The position numbers and the translations under genes were made by a program. Positions 12,225-24,817 of a stretch of DNA of 64,000 nt are shown piece after piece (the first letter of the stretch is position 1; each line of letters opens with the position of its first letter). This DNA is from Lineus longissimus (Eukaryota > Nemertea > Pilidiophora > Heteronemertea > Lineidae). Under the pieces are notes generated by a model. The model saw only the letters and a list, made by a program, of their open reading frames with translations, had not been told where the DNA came from and did no database searches. The stretch is taken from the NCBI RefSeq assembly GCF_910592395.1, contig NC_088309.1, positions 7,816,501 to 7,880,500 on the forward strand. Direction: 5' to 3'.

Positions 12225-14919
12225 CTGCGGTCTGTGATCGGGAATCGGATCGATTTCTTTGATGCAATCAGTAGTCATAGCCAAACGGCAAATATGCCAG
12301 CTCGGTGAAAAAAATTCAAGGATGTGACTCCGATTTGTTTTCAGTATTGATACCAAAAATAGAAGATTCTTTAGTAGATACGTCACTCAGTCTGGATATT
12401 GCCTGAGGAAAAGGAACCAAAGAAATGCTGGCAGTATTTTCATTCTATAACTAAATGTGGAGAGAAACGAGGTCGACAATACAAACGGCGGAGAAACGAA
12501 ATGAATTTGAATACTTAGGAAAAATATTTCAAAAACGAAAAACTTCCTTTTGCAGCATCATACCTTTCGATATCAGTGACACTTAAGAGTCATACCAATA
12601 TTTGTAAAACTATTGTTATCTTAAAATAGTTTTCCGCAAAAATTCCTACTCGCAAGTAAATTCCCTCTTTTGTATTTAATTTTGAAATACTGAGTTAATT
12701 GCGTATAATTCCTTAACCCAGTTCTATACTAATCGTCACTGTATCCAGAACACACCAAAGTCACTTGTGGCCTATACTCTCAGTATTATGGTAATCTCCA
12801 TTAGATATCAATGTGTATTCCTGTGACCTATCCCTGCAACCAAAATGTCACTATTAATATAACCCCGAGTGATCGATGTGTATTTCGCTGACCTGTCGCC
12901 TACCAAATCTCCAGTATCCAAGCTCTTCGCAATCACTTGTATGTTAATAAACGATGATCAGAGGCTTCCCTCGCGGATGTTACTGGTCACATTACTCAAT
13001 GACAACCTAATAGAATCTAATCATCCCCTGGGACCAAGTGGTCATTCTTCCCATATGACACTGTAATTTATAGACAGAAAGGCAGTGGTTGAAGTTATTT
13101 CATGAGAATGTACATATGCATTATTGTACGTAGTTGCGGGATTCGTACTTGTTACGTAATGCTACCATGTATTGCTGACCCCTTTCTATAAAACTGCTAA
13201 CACCGACCCTAACCTTTCCTTACATGCTAAAGGTACCATTGTTCATGTACGACTCGTACAAATGCTTTAACATGTCGTGAATGCATGATGGAGTACTTCA
13301 ACCTTACCCGGGTGCACTGTTTCCGCTTCCAGTTCTGTGTGCTTATAGTTCTTTGAAGAACACAAGAACTCAGAGTTACTGTTTATCTTCTGTACTCAAT
13401 ATGTCACTGCTCATACGATGTTCATTGGTTTACTTGTCTTTGTCGCTTTTTGGCTAGAATATTCATCAACTCACAAACAGTTGTCAACTGGCTTGATCTT
13501 CGTGACTTACCAGGTGGTCAACTGACAACATGGCTTGACCAACGTTACTTTCCAGGTTGATGACTTGAGTTATTGGTCATTTTTTTGTCACAGGACTAAC
13601 GGGCATGTGACTTACCCTGAAACCTGCTTTACAGCCGCCAGGGCTGTGGCTGTGGCTCAATATAGCCAAGAAAACAACATCCCGATCACGGAATGTGATT
13701 GTCATCACACAGGCAGGGTCTTCGTCGACGACAGGGAAAGGTCGATCGTCAAGTTAAACACATAACAGCGTTGTTGATACCTGGGTATCAATATCCCGAA
13801 CGTGAGCTCTTAGCTATTGATCTAATAATTCTGCTATAGCTATAACGGTCGATATCCATTTAAAACGCAATAAACCGTTTAACACTCCACTTAACAACAG
13901 TAAACACGCAATGGGTTTGTCTCGCCACGAACGCGAGGGCTGCTATTTGATAAAACCATTCTTTGAAGACACGACAATGGAAATAGGTAGCTTGTCCCAT
14001 CCGGTGTTCGGTATGAACCTCCATTTATATGCCATTGTGTTCGACACATGCGTGTGTACTGCCAGGAGGTCCAAGCCCAAGATTAAGCACGCATCCTTTA
14101 TCACTTATGGCGAGAGATCTTCTTCCCATCTTTTGGAAGGTCAGTATTCAGTTGGTTCTTCAGCAGGATGACGCAGGCGAACCACCCTAGGAACTTGATA
14201 CATCCATAGGGTAGTTCTGGTGCATGATCCACACTGCCTTCTTCAGGCCAGGTTCAATCGACAACCTAATTTCTATTGGTAGATCTACTTGGAATGATGC
14301 AGACTTCATTTCTGATGCGAGCAATGTTTTTCTTCAAAATGTGACTAAGTATCTGTTGCACTTTCTGTACGCATTATTTCATACGGCCAGTGAAATATTT
14401 TGCCAGGCTCAACACTTTCTATGACAGCGACAGAACAAAATATCCCTCTTGTCCGAATTTGACGACTTGTTTCTTGATTAGTGGGAATCACGTCGCCCAC
14501 CTTCTTTTGAAAACTGTATTTTTTAGCTGCTCTGTCAGGTAATCGTGTTCTCCTTTTTGATTGGCAAGATCGCAAGTCTCAAGAGACAGACTGCCTTACT
14601 GCACCGCTGCACCGCTGCCGCCTAACAAAACACGCACAACGTGTCTGGCTCAGCGTCATAAAAACATTTATGCTTCAGTTCTGTTATTAAAAAGAGCATT
14701 ATGGTGGCATGTTGGAAGTAGGTGTTTGGTACCATGGTTTATGTAAACAGAGGCAAGACCGAACAAGTGAAAAAACGAAATTCAGTGAGAATTATTTGTC
14801 TCATGGAATTGGTTCCTGTACGTTATGACCAAATCAAAGAGTAAAAAGAAGGGAACGTGTATGGAAAAAGAGTCACGTTCTCATGTTTCACGTCTCATAG
14901 GCTAAACCGCTAATTCTAA
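12225..14919. other. Single-copy DNA, no gene seen
   Basis: Short open frames only (76 and 86 codons at 13535-13765 and 13911-14171, plus strand), without recognisable domains. The part next to 14920 is presumably the 3' untranslated and downstream region of the minus-strand exon that follows. No canonical polyadenylation signal was clearly placed. Confidence 0.4.
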
Positions 14920-15929
14920 TTATTTTTGTGGCGATGGAAGTGTGTCCAATAATCTAGGTATAATGGTACAGATGACAGTAGGGCTCGTTGTTTCGTGGTA
15001 TTTGTAGATCAGATGTCCTTTGGGGTCAAAAATTATCCTGATACGGTATCGGTAGGAAAACGCCATAAAATGTCTTAAGGACCCAATTGGTGAATAATCT
15101 GCGCATGTTAAATCAAGACTCATGATTGTGTACATCGTTGACCCGCCGAATAGTAAAAGACGATAAGTCACGGTATCGAAAACAGTAATAAACATGTATT
15201 GGTTGGTATAGGTTAGAAATGTTGTTTTATTTGTCAGATACCCATCACTGTGAAAATGTTGGGTAATTTCTAAATTAGAGTATTTGAGGTTTATCAAAGT
15301 ATAAATGTCATTTGTGTAACTGTTCATACACACAGATACCCTACTTAACCAATGATGTATGCTCCCGTACTTGTAATGAATTGTTTTAAGTTTTGTGGGG
15401 GTAATGTTTGACGTCAGGCCTTGATACCTATACATGACTACCCAACACCTGCTTCTACTCAATCTGCGACGGTAGTACGAATACCTACCGTAATAACGTG
15501 AATATTTTCGTCGACCAGTTTCTATTATAACACCAGGCGTGTTGTTTATATCTTTAGTTGCGGGAAAATGCCAGACACAGTGTTCGGTTGGTGTCCTCAG
15601 GTTGAACTTGCTAAAAATACTTACCGTGTTACCGTCAAAATCAAACACGATCCACCTGCGCTTTGATTCCGAATAACTAGTGATATAGTTCCCACTGATA
15701 CTTGTCGTAGATGCACCACCGTCAAAGCTACATATTCGATTCTGTTTATCTGCATATGAATATGCATTTCGTATGTAACCATAGAGTTCACTTCTGTCAT
15801 TTACTGCATCGTACACCTCGAGAAGCTCTTTCCTAACAGTCGAATACAAGAGATAACTCTTTTTCTTAATATGTCTAATTTGAGTGCGGGGAATTACCCT
15901 GTCGGGGGACGGGTCTCCGGGCAATTTTC
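14920..15929 (-). CDS. Long 3'-terminal coding exon, product not recognised
   Basis: This is the longest non-repetitive open frame in the window, about 335 codons ending in TAA at 14920-14922. The frame is closed upstream by a TGA. There is no ATG near its start; the first in-frame Met is at about residue 164, so an internal ATG start would discard half the frame. A splice acceptor with a pyrimidine tract (TCTGTCTCC...TTTACAG) ends at 15930, so I take 15929 as the exon start, in a phase needing one base from the previous exon. The peptide is rich in Tyr, Ser, Thr and Arg. Alternating hydrophobic strands such as RRWIVFDFDGNTVSIFSKF, MFITVFDTVTYRLLLFGG and RIRIIFDPKGHLIYKYH look like blades of a beta-propeller or another all-beta fold. 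No NHL, olfactomedin or kelch signature could be confirmed. Function is unknown; coding status is likely but not proven. Confidence 0.6.
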
Positions 15930-16561
15930 CTGTAAATATGAAGGAGACAGAACTCGTTCAATGTCATCAAGGCAAAGGCCACACGGATTCCCGAAATATA
16001 AGCATCCTAGAAAGAATCCTAGGATGTGGTGATCGGGGAGATATCTCCTTCAAAATAGATTTGCCATGATTTATATAGGAACCTGTTACTGAACCTGTGA
16101 CTAAAAAATAACCAAAGAAACGTGTCATCATACCTTTTATTTCCTAGTTGAGATGAAAGAAAAAATTATTATTGTTTTGAAAGCAAGAATATGTTGTGAC
16201 CGTGATTATGTCATAAAGAGCTGGCAAATCTACATAGCGATCGCATTACTCATGCAACATATTAATCACATCAAATGCGTTAATATGTTATATTCACTGA
16301 CAGGGTAAGACATTGCTGTCTCCTTTCATATACCTACTGTGTTGTTACAACAATGAATTCTGCCTTCTCACTGTTTGCCAAAGCATACATTGCATTTTCG
16401 TCGGAATAGCTGACAAAAAACTACCATTACCAATAGCATTTCTTTGATAACAATAATAAGTGTTACTTCAAGTAACTGTCCAAAATGCAAACTATTTCGA
16501 TCAAAGAAAGAATCGAATATTTTATCGGAAGAAAATCAAACCTTATCTCATCTAACATTAC
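15930..16561. other. Probable intron or spacer between two minus-strand exon candidates
   Basis: AT-rich with stops in all frames. A small hairpin (CATCCTAG...CCTAGGATG, 16003-16026) is present. If the flanking candidates belong to one gene, a further small exon must exist, because the donor at 16561 leaves phase 0 while the acceptor at 15930 needs one base from upstream. Confidence 0.35.
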
Positions 16562-16843
16562 CTTGCGGGCCATCATCTTCCAATTCCGATTTGACTCAAT
16601 AAGCACCCTCCTTCCACATGCAGTCCCATTCCTTGACCTGCCGAGCAGGCACTTCCGTCTCACCTCATGGTAGACGAAGATCAGAGCGTTCCAAGTGGCA
16701 CAGTGAACTACACAATCTATCACAGACCTGGCATCCAGATTCACCCTGAAGCGGTTGGTATCATACGTGTTTCGATTAACAGTGATGAAATTCACGGACA
16801 CGGAACTGTGGTAACTTGTGTTTTGTAATTTGTCTTGCAACAT
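16562..16843 (-). CDS. Candidate exon with PAN/apple-like segment
   Basis: The open frame (16463-16843, minus) contains RSVIDCVVHC, then IFVYHEVRRKCLLG. This matches the usual PAN/apple rhythm of S-x-x-x-C-x-x-x-C followed by F-x-Y and C-x-L, a disulfide-bonded module of secreted and surface proteins. One cysteine usually found before the F-x-Y strand is missing. A strong donor (CGCAAG followed by GTAATG) closes the exon at 16562. Upstream, either the Met at 16843 or an acceptor (TTACCACAG) at 16806 could open it. It lies about 0.6 kb upstream of the long exon on the same strand, so one gene encoding a secreted PAN plus beta-rich protein is possible. The direct junction is out of phase. Family call tentative. 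Confidence 0.35.
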
Positions 16844-19800
16844 TTTCGTCTCGAGAGGGCATTGTCATTGATAGGAACATTGAAGAGACAGATAGGTCAA
16901 ATTACAACGAGGATTCTTATGTATACTACGAGAGTTTTGAATTGTTGGTGTTACGGCCTGTCATCGATATGTGTTGAGGTGTCGGACATTAGAAACTGAC
17001 CTTTGATATTTCAAATGAATCCCGATCCATCACAGGCTTGTCGAAGCAGGAACTCTGCTACTAAATGCTTCTATTTTCTGTGATTCCTCCAGTATAATAC
17101 CAAGGCAGAGGGTTGTCAACATAACAGACCTAGACATAACGTACGTAGTTGTCGATGTGGTGGGCTTCCAGCTAAATGTCGGTGGACAATCTCCACTTTG
17201 ATGTTCAACAAGGTGTAATTCGACACGTAAACATGATTGGAACAATAAAAATGAAATAATGTCACTTTGATATTGTGATTCGCAATTCAAGCTCATGTTG
17301 TCTCTACAAACGTTTTTCTTTTTTAAATTTTCCTTCTGCTCGATATCGTGCTTCACATCGTCATATCGGTGTATGTAAGGTGTTTGTTTTTACAGTCGAT
17401 GTTTCCTGGATGATGACGTTAGCTGAAAATTGTTGATGGCGATATTTTCTGAACTCGAAAAGGACCTGATCTAACTGATTCGGAGTTTGCATCGTTTCTG
17501 TATCTCTATTCATGTCATAAGCAACTCTGTTATAGTTTATATTTCACAAGCCCTTTCAGTGCTTTGTCCTGCAAACAATGAAATCAATGCACTTCACAAT
17601 CAGACAAAACGCACCAGACAAGGAAGACAGTTTAAAAGTTATCGATTTTTGAATTCAAGCTCTCCCTGAAACAGCGGAAACGATGGCAAAAATGGTGCTC
17701 TCTCTATTCCTAATCCATTGTACCAACAACAATTGTGGTATGTATTATATTTGGCGTGAACAATGGAGGCGTACACAATGAGTTCATCAATAACTCTACG
17801 TACTGGACAAAGGAGATTTGATGTAATCGATATGCAGGAGAGGTTTTTGGGTATCGATTTTTGAGTGACTGTCCTTGAGAAAAAAATACTAAAAGTACTA
17901 CATTAGAACTATGGCGATACCACAAAAGATAATAGCAACCAATAAGTATACAAGAAAAGTGCAGTTACGGCGTTTCGTGATAGGAAAACTAGTAAATGAT
18001 TTTGCTCAAAAACTTTAAAACACTTACACTGGACCTTTCTGCTCAGTGATTAAGTACATGACAATCACTTACAAGTCTTATTCATACCACCCATGTTCTT
18101 GCCGTATAGTGTATCTCTGCACACGATTCATTAGGCCTACAGTTACTGTAAGCTTCGAGAGCATGATTACCAGTATACGCCAGCGTTGACTTCCAGCCCT
18201 GAAATCCCTTGAAGTCCCTGTTAGCCACGATAGTCACCACCCCGTCTATGGATACACGTTTCATTCATTTCCGTTCAATCAGGCTGATACAGCCGCCCTT
18301 ATTACGCGTTACCAAAGCTCATTCCATACGCCAGACGCATGCTTGCAGCTATAATGACGGCAGGAACCAGCTAAACCCAAGAGAGGATTATTGACGCTAT
18401 CGCCAAATCCTTGTTGAGAACTAGTGGATATCGAATGGCAATTATAGTTGAGAATCACTGTCCCCAGTTGATCTGATCCATAGCTGTCAACATTTACATG
18501 GTTGTTTCTTGATGTAGAAATACTAAATATCGTCCATCGAGAAAAAAAGTAGATCGTAAGTGAGATTTGGATGCATTAAAAGACGTATATATTTCACCGG
18601 CTTCATTTTTAACAAAAATGTACGTAAAAAGCAGCTGTTTCCTAAACCAAAAATCTTTTAAAGACAATATCGACCGTTGAGCTAAGCATATTCGGAGAGA
18701 TAAACCCTCTTTTAAATCCAATGCCTGAACTGCGCTTTTACTCTGATAGCCGCCGAAATAATATAACCTAGTTAAAAACGGCCCTAGCGAGTTAGGATCG
18801 GAGCGGATCTGATCTGATCGGTTTACCATGAGCGGTTTAACTGTCTGCTACAGGCACAAGACCGACGGTTACCATTAGGGGAGGATGCAATGGTGGTTTA
18901 GGGCCCTGGAGGTGACAGTTACGTTCTATCAACATTAGCAGCATAAACCCTATACATCTCACGCGGCATCAGACTGTGAAAGTATAGTATTCGAATGGTG
19001 TGTCATATTTTATTAATGAAGTTATAGATATCTTATTTGGAGAAGGGCCTGTCGAAGCGAAAGTAATGTACACAGAGTATATGTACAATACAATCTCGCA
19101 TGTGGCTAAAGCATCTGTCACAGTAGTAACAGACGTGCCAATGGTAACATTAATTTGTCAAGCAAAGGATAATACTGTGTAGTATTTTAATGGGGTGATA
19201 ATTGTATGCATGTATCAATCAAGTGAAATCTGATTTGGCGAGTGACATATTGAAAAGCAAGGAGTGCACACATTGTAATAAAATATCTCACATGAAGCTT
19301 CTACCTATCTTGTACATGTAGTAACAACCTCAAAACACGGCAAAAAGATAACCAGGAGTGCCGTACAGATCTAAAGAGGACACACAAAGTGTAATAATGT
19401 TTGATATCCCTTCAAACACTGTTTTTATACCCGTGAAGAAAAACATGTTCGGAGAAAGCAAAAAGCTATACGCATCCTTTGACTTTTATCTTCAAGATTC
19501 AAAGTGCAGAAGACAGCAGATGTCAATTGCGTTGTTCACAGAACTAAAGTTTAAGATCAAATCGATTTGGACATGTACGCATTCAACAAATGTCAATATT
19601 TATACTAAACTAACTCGGGGATTATAAAAGCACGGATGCCATAACCCATCCACTGGTGATTCAACGAATGAATGGCAAACACTGCTCTCAATCGAGCAAT
19701 AAAAAAGCAAAAATCAGTAAAAACTAGCTTAGCGTACGCGTTGGCGTCGCAGTTCTCTGTAACAACGTAACAAAATTATGTGTATCCCTTTCACAAATAC

Positions 19801-20680
19801 CACGACCTAATCTCTTGACTTTGAGGATAGAAAAAAACTTGACTCAAGTGTAAATGTCACAACCCAGCGGTGATGCGTCGAAAAAGCCATCAATTACTCC
19901 TGTAGCAATGAACCCTTTCCTGGTGACAGGTTTTAATTTCCGCTTATCGGGCCGCTTCTTTAATCGCAATATCATCCCTCTTTTTTCTCAGACAGTATTC
20001 ATGAGAGATGCGACAGCAAAGGCTACTGGGTTTTTGTCATGTAGTAATAAACGATGCCTCCTGCCAGAATACATTGTATACAGTCATGTTTGTTACAATA
20101 TTAATCATGCACGTTTTAATACTTTTGCCAATTTCGTCATTCTGCAAATCTTTTTTTAATGGCACACACTTCATCTGTTTCGCTCGTTTGAACTACAATT
20201 TACTTTCATGGTAATGACTTCAATTTTTGGGTATTATCGCTTTCATAAAAACTAAGACACAAGATTACAGATCATTCAGTTGCGCAAGAAACAGCTGTCA
20301 TGATATCATAATTTACTTAAGCAATTTCTTTCAGCTTAATTTCTTCTCTTATTCCATGTAATTTCACCGAGGAACCTTTATTCCGCCACAGGTTTGTGAT
20401 TAATTGAATAATACACTAATCTGCTTTTGTCTCGAAATGAAGTCATCAATTTTAATTCTCTCATATGGACGTTCCGGGATGTGTAGAGGAAATAGTGAGA
20501 TAACAAAGATGCTTATTAGCCGCGACAGATATGGCACAGATATGTTGATTATTTGTTTTTTTATCGTTATAACTGACAGGTTTCGCAATCCGGACGAACG
20601 ACGAAGGTCAGTACAGTGGTGTAATCCTGTCCTGTACTATTTCATTTCCGCGAGACTCGTAAATCACCTTTCATATATTA
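16844..20680. other. Single-copy DNA, possible 5' part of the minus-strand gene
   Basis: A minus-strand ATG at 17137 opens a short frame (MSRSVMLTTLCLGIILEES) with signal-peptide character, which could be a first coding exon, but no good donor follows in the same frame. Otherwise only short unsupported frames are present. No repeats were noted. Confidence 0.3.
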
Positions 20681-20878
20681 GGGCCGTTCACACGGGACCT
20701 ATTCGATCTAAAACCAATTTGGATTGGTCTCGATTGGTTTGCCGTGTAAACGCGTATGGATGTGATATGGTCTGATTCGGTGTTCATACCGATGTCATTA
20801 CGTCATTCATGACGTTGTGAGCATTATGTGATCTGATCTGATCTGGTCTGGTCTGGTTTTGTCCCGTGTAAACGGCCC
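20681..20878. mobile_element. 198-bp MITE with 18-bp terminal inverted repeats
   Basis: The left end is GGGCCGTTCACACGGGAC and the reverse complement of the right end is GGGCCGTTTACACGGGAC, a single mismatch over 18 bp. The interior has GATCT/GGTCT reiterations (ATCTGATCTGATCTGGTCTG near 20830), a second GCCGTGTAAACGCG motif at about 20740, and TGACGT half sites. No coding capacity, so non-autonomous. Flanking bases (TTA before, GCT after) show no clear target duplication. The terminus resembles the right end of the element at 1-447. Confidence 0.75.
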
Positions 20879-21354
20879 GCTTGGCAGCAGTGGGAATGGA
20901 GGAATCGGGGACATTTTCAAAAATCTGCGATAAAATGCATTAACGGACATGTTCTTCAATAACTTTTCTCGGAACCTTGCCGTATCAACGGTATCGGAAA
21001 ACTAATTCAGAGAATCGAGTTAGGTCATCACCCAGTAGGTGAGAATAAATCTCCTTAATATCATGTGTGTAGTTACGGTAAGTCCACTTGATGCGTTCCT
21101 AAGACGCAATCAGGCCAATATGCCACAAGAGTCAAGGAATGCATTTGTCAATTACACACAGATCTGCATCGACGAAATTTGTTGCAGATTTAGTTGCAGT
21201 GACACTGTTCCCTTTCCTTTGTCAATAACGGTCTCCTGTACACAGAAAAAAGATACATGTACCATATTTTAACAAGGATGTACATGTAGGTATCTGATCA
21301 GATCTTAAGTTATCCCCCTGAAAAAAGTGTCCTTTCCTACTCTATGGCGGTAGA
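20879..21354. other. Single-copy DNA, no gene seen
   Basis: A 77-codon plus-strand frame (21039-21272) has several Cys residues but no recognised domain. Nothing else is supported. Confidence 0.4.
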
Positions 21355-21668
21355 CTAAGTTTTCCTTGATTTATCCGACAAAAGTCCGACTTTTCCCTGG
21401 GAGGTCGGGGTTTTTTTTTTCTTCAAAGACCTGTGAAAAATATCAGGGCTTCCCAAATTAGGGCAATAAAGATCAAAGGCCTCTGCTGAATGGGGTTAAT
21501 GAGGTGTGAGCTTGCCAAACACTGAGAGTGATCCTGACACTCAACGTGAATACTGATTAGCTCACTCAATAGGTCACCTCGCGGATTTATTAGAAATCTG
21601 ACCTTTCAGGGAAAAGTCAGACAATGTCGGACTTTTGTCAGATAAATCAGAAAAAAGGTTAGAAAAAC
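21355..21668. repeat. Degenerate inverted repeat of about 310 bp, MITE remnant
   Basis: The left arm (21355-21415) contains GATTTATCCGACAAAAGTCC then TTTTCCCTGGGAGGTC. The reverse complement of the right arm (21596-21668) contains GATTTATCTGACAAAAGTCC then TTTTCCCTGAAAGGTC. The arms are clearly related but have drifted and differ by small indels. The interior (about 180 bp) is unremarkable. The layout fits an old MITE; no family or target duplication is assigned. Confidence 0.55.
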
Positions 21669-24600
21669 CGTCGAAAAAAGCCTTCTTCTATTAGTGGCGC
21701 CTTGACATGGCGAGCCCTGTATCTTCGCAAATAACAGCAATTTCCACTCACATTCGTGATTGCCTGATAAACTTCATTGAATTCACTCCTACCTTGTAAA
21801 TAGAATCAAAAGTAGTTCGCGCCGTTGCATCCATTGCCTCGCTTATTTTGTTTTCATCAGAGCCAAGGTGATATGATTAAACCTGGAAACTTATTCAATT
21901 GACATTCAGCTTCTATCGCTTGCCATTTCTTCGATAAAAGGAATCTTAATTATGATTTAAGCTGGTAAGATGTAAAGGTTAAGAGGAATTAATTCCAATA
22001 TCGAAAGAAGACATAGTGGGTGATGAAATTCCCGTATTTTAGTGTGCGTGTCATTGAGGAGAGGAACGGGGAGGGTGTGGAATCAATGCATGGTGAGGCT
22101 TGCTGGTGGAAAGCTCGCCAGGGCAATTCCAACAAAAGGTGTCATGATATGATTGCATGACTCGATTCATCCGTATCTTAAGTATAGTTTGTGAAAAAGC
22201 ACTATATATCAATAATTCTTCCATAGCACACCTAATAAAAGTCAGTGAAGCAGGCTGAAATCCCCTTTGATTAAATCATTGAGACACACGCTGTAAAAAA
22301 ACGAATGATACGAACAGGAAGTTCTTCTTTTGCAGTCCACAAAATGGAATATTTGCCTGGCGTGAAAAGGACACTTTAAAGCGAGCTGTCCAACGTCCAA
22401 TGTCCAACGTGATTGGCGCAATAAATCTGTGAGACTTAAGTTCATGTCAATACTTGGCTAATCACCGAGAAGTCCTGTAGTAGCCCGTAATTCGTAAATG
22501 ACAAATTAATGGTTTGGTTGCCTGGCAATGCGTGCTCGTTTACCAGGACGTGTTATCGCCATGAAGAATTAACCTATTACCCTTCCCCCTCATTTGACCT
22601 TTGTATTAACCACTATCTTTACCTCTCAATAGTGCAAGGTGTACAGTTGCCTCACGCTGACCATTGTATATACGGCTCTATCATGGCCCAAAGGATCAGG
22701 AGGGGGAGAAGTGACATTATTTTGGAAGATTTCCGTCTCACTCTTCCAGGAGTCAAATGCTGCTACAGACCCTTAAATCTACGTCATGCCACCCGCAATT
22801 CTTTTCACTAACAAGGCTAAGGGTTTGTGAACAATCAGAAACATTGTCACTGGAGAAATCTGCCCGGTTAGGGCGTGACTTGCTCTTCAAACTTGCAAAT
22901 TTCTGATACGTTTTATTGAATGGTGAACGTTTCATGTCAGTATTATCTCTAATAGTTTTTTCTCAGGAATAATATCACTCTAAGCACTGTTAAAATCGGG
23001 AACAAATCAACGTCCCTCCTTGTGGTTATAAAATGACTATTGGAACCAATCAGAGAAAGTGTCTCAAATGTGAGAACTGGACGTCTTATATTGTAACCTT
23101 ACGCGGTCTCTATAATTTCTCACTAGCCTGTATATATAAACTCTTGGTATTTGAACTAATCTCAACCAACCATTTTTACCATTCGTGTAAAACGAATAAA
23201 CCGTCAATAAATTGATCTCGTAGACAACGGAATGTCGTCTATCATGATTGCATTGGCAAAGAATCTCACGCGTCAGTAGTCAAGACAGGCAAATACCTGT
23301 ACAGATAGCCGCGGCGCGGTTCTCCTTATTTACCACCTGGGTAAATATGGATCTCCTCATCCGAAAAGCAAAGATTGACACAAGAAGAGGATGCAGACGG
23401 TGACTCCAAGGGAATGGACTCGAACTTTACTACAAATCCGCCATTGCTGACATCATTGGCGCAAAAAACTTTATCTTTATGTATGTTTTCTAATAGCATC
23501 CCCATCTGAGTTCTCCTGCATGTCCGATTGTGCGAAACACACAGCTGTACAAACTGGGTTGTGGCTAGGACGTGTTTTTTTAATCATTTCGTTCTTTCAT
23601 AACTGTCACCGAGATCTTGCTTTGAAATCATTGTGCCAGTCAGCATACGACAACAGAAACCACGATAGAAAGTTTTCATGAGCTGTCGGAGTCAGGGAGT
23701 GCAACCAATTTCAATGCATTCACCATACCATATCCTCTTTAAAATGATTATTCAAAGTTACGTTGTGATCTAGGTAAAGATTTTATTTCTCGGAAAGACC
23801 TTTTGATACCGATTGTTAAGTTGTATTAATGGCACATGTATATTCTCTTACACGTAATGTTTTAAGTCGAAAGAATTTTCGTAACTAGGTCAATTTCAAT
23901 TTGCCCTCCCGGATATACTCACAAACTGAGCTGTTAAATGAGGGTATCCGTCAAAACCTGATGGTCAGAGGACATTTATGGGACTGTCAGAATTGCACAG
24001 TGGTAAGATCGATTATCAAAATTTTCATCATTGCCTGTCACGTAGACGGACGAGGAAAGCAATATTGGATTGAACGTGTAGCATACAGGAAAACTGAGGG
24101 CTTCAGATGATGAGTAAGGCAAGATCCAAATCCGACATTGGTTACAGAAATACCTGGTTCTTGGACGTTGTGAACTACATCTATACTCATGAGTTGAACA
24201 AATAATTAGTCCCGGATTTGGCAGAATTCAGATCACGTTCTGTTTCCATATGGGAGTCAAGTAGAAATATTGACTTGAGAGAAATCAAATAAATCCATCT
24301 TTATACAGTGCCTGAGGGACGTACCCTCGCTCTAGATTTAACTTCCAACTCCTGTTTTAGGAGCTGGGCACCCATGTGGCTAAGGCTCTAGTTTAGCTTC
24401 ATCACATCAAGTATTCCTCTCTTACTTTTAGAATCTAAGTTAAACATTTGCCTTGCGTCTAGGAGGTGTTTGATGGTACCGTTCACGAATCATGACGAAT
24501 TGCCCGGGCTTGAATAACATTGAGCTTGCAGACGTTTACTCGAAAGTGAAGTCACGTTGATTATGGCCAGTTCGGATGACCTGAATAAGTAAGTACTTGA

Positions 24601-24760
24601 TGGATATTTCGGCGTCATGCTAGTGGGCTTGGTTCACACGACTTTATCCTCGTTTTTGAATCAGCATCGCGGTCGTCAGAAGTTCGATAAAAATGTCTAG
24701 TTTTTTCATCAAGTTTTACGTGCATGTGCAAGAATGGGTATACCTTCGTTATATATCAAA
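21669..24760. other. Single-copy DNA, no gene seen
   Basis: Only short frames (up to 100 codons at 22509-22811, plus strand) without recognisable domains. Nothing else supported. Confidence 0.45.
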
Positions 24761-24817
24761 GCGCATGCGTAGCCGGATGCACAACTTGCAAACTTTGTTC
24801 CGACTTCTGCTAACAAG
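24761..24817 (+). repeat. GCGCATGCG dispersed repeat, copy 1
   Basis: GCGCATGCGTAGCCGGATGC, followed about 20 bases later by GTTCCGACTTCTGCTAACA, matches 47584-47640 (GCGCATGCGTAACCGGATAC, then GTTCAGCTTCTGCCGACA) with substitutions and a small indel. The head resembles the NRF1 consensus GCGCATGCGC. Repeat class unknown. Confidence 0.4.

Noticed and set aside
20404-20775. 123-codon plus-strand frame
   Set aside because: It runs from single-copy DNA into the MITE at 20681 and has an overlapping opposite-strand frame; no domain is recognised.
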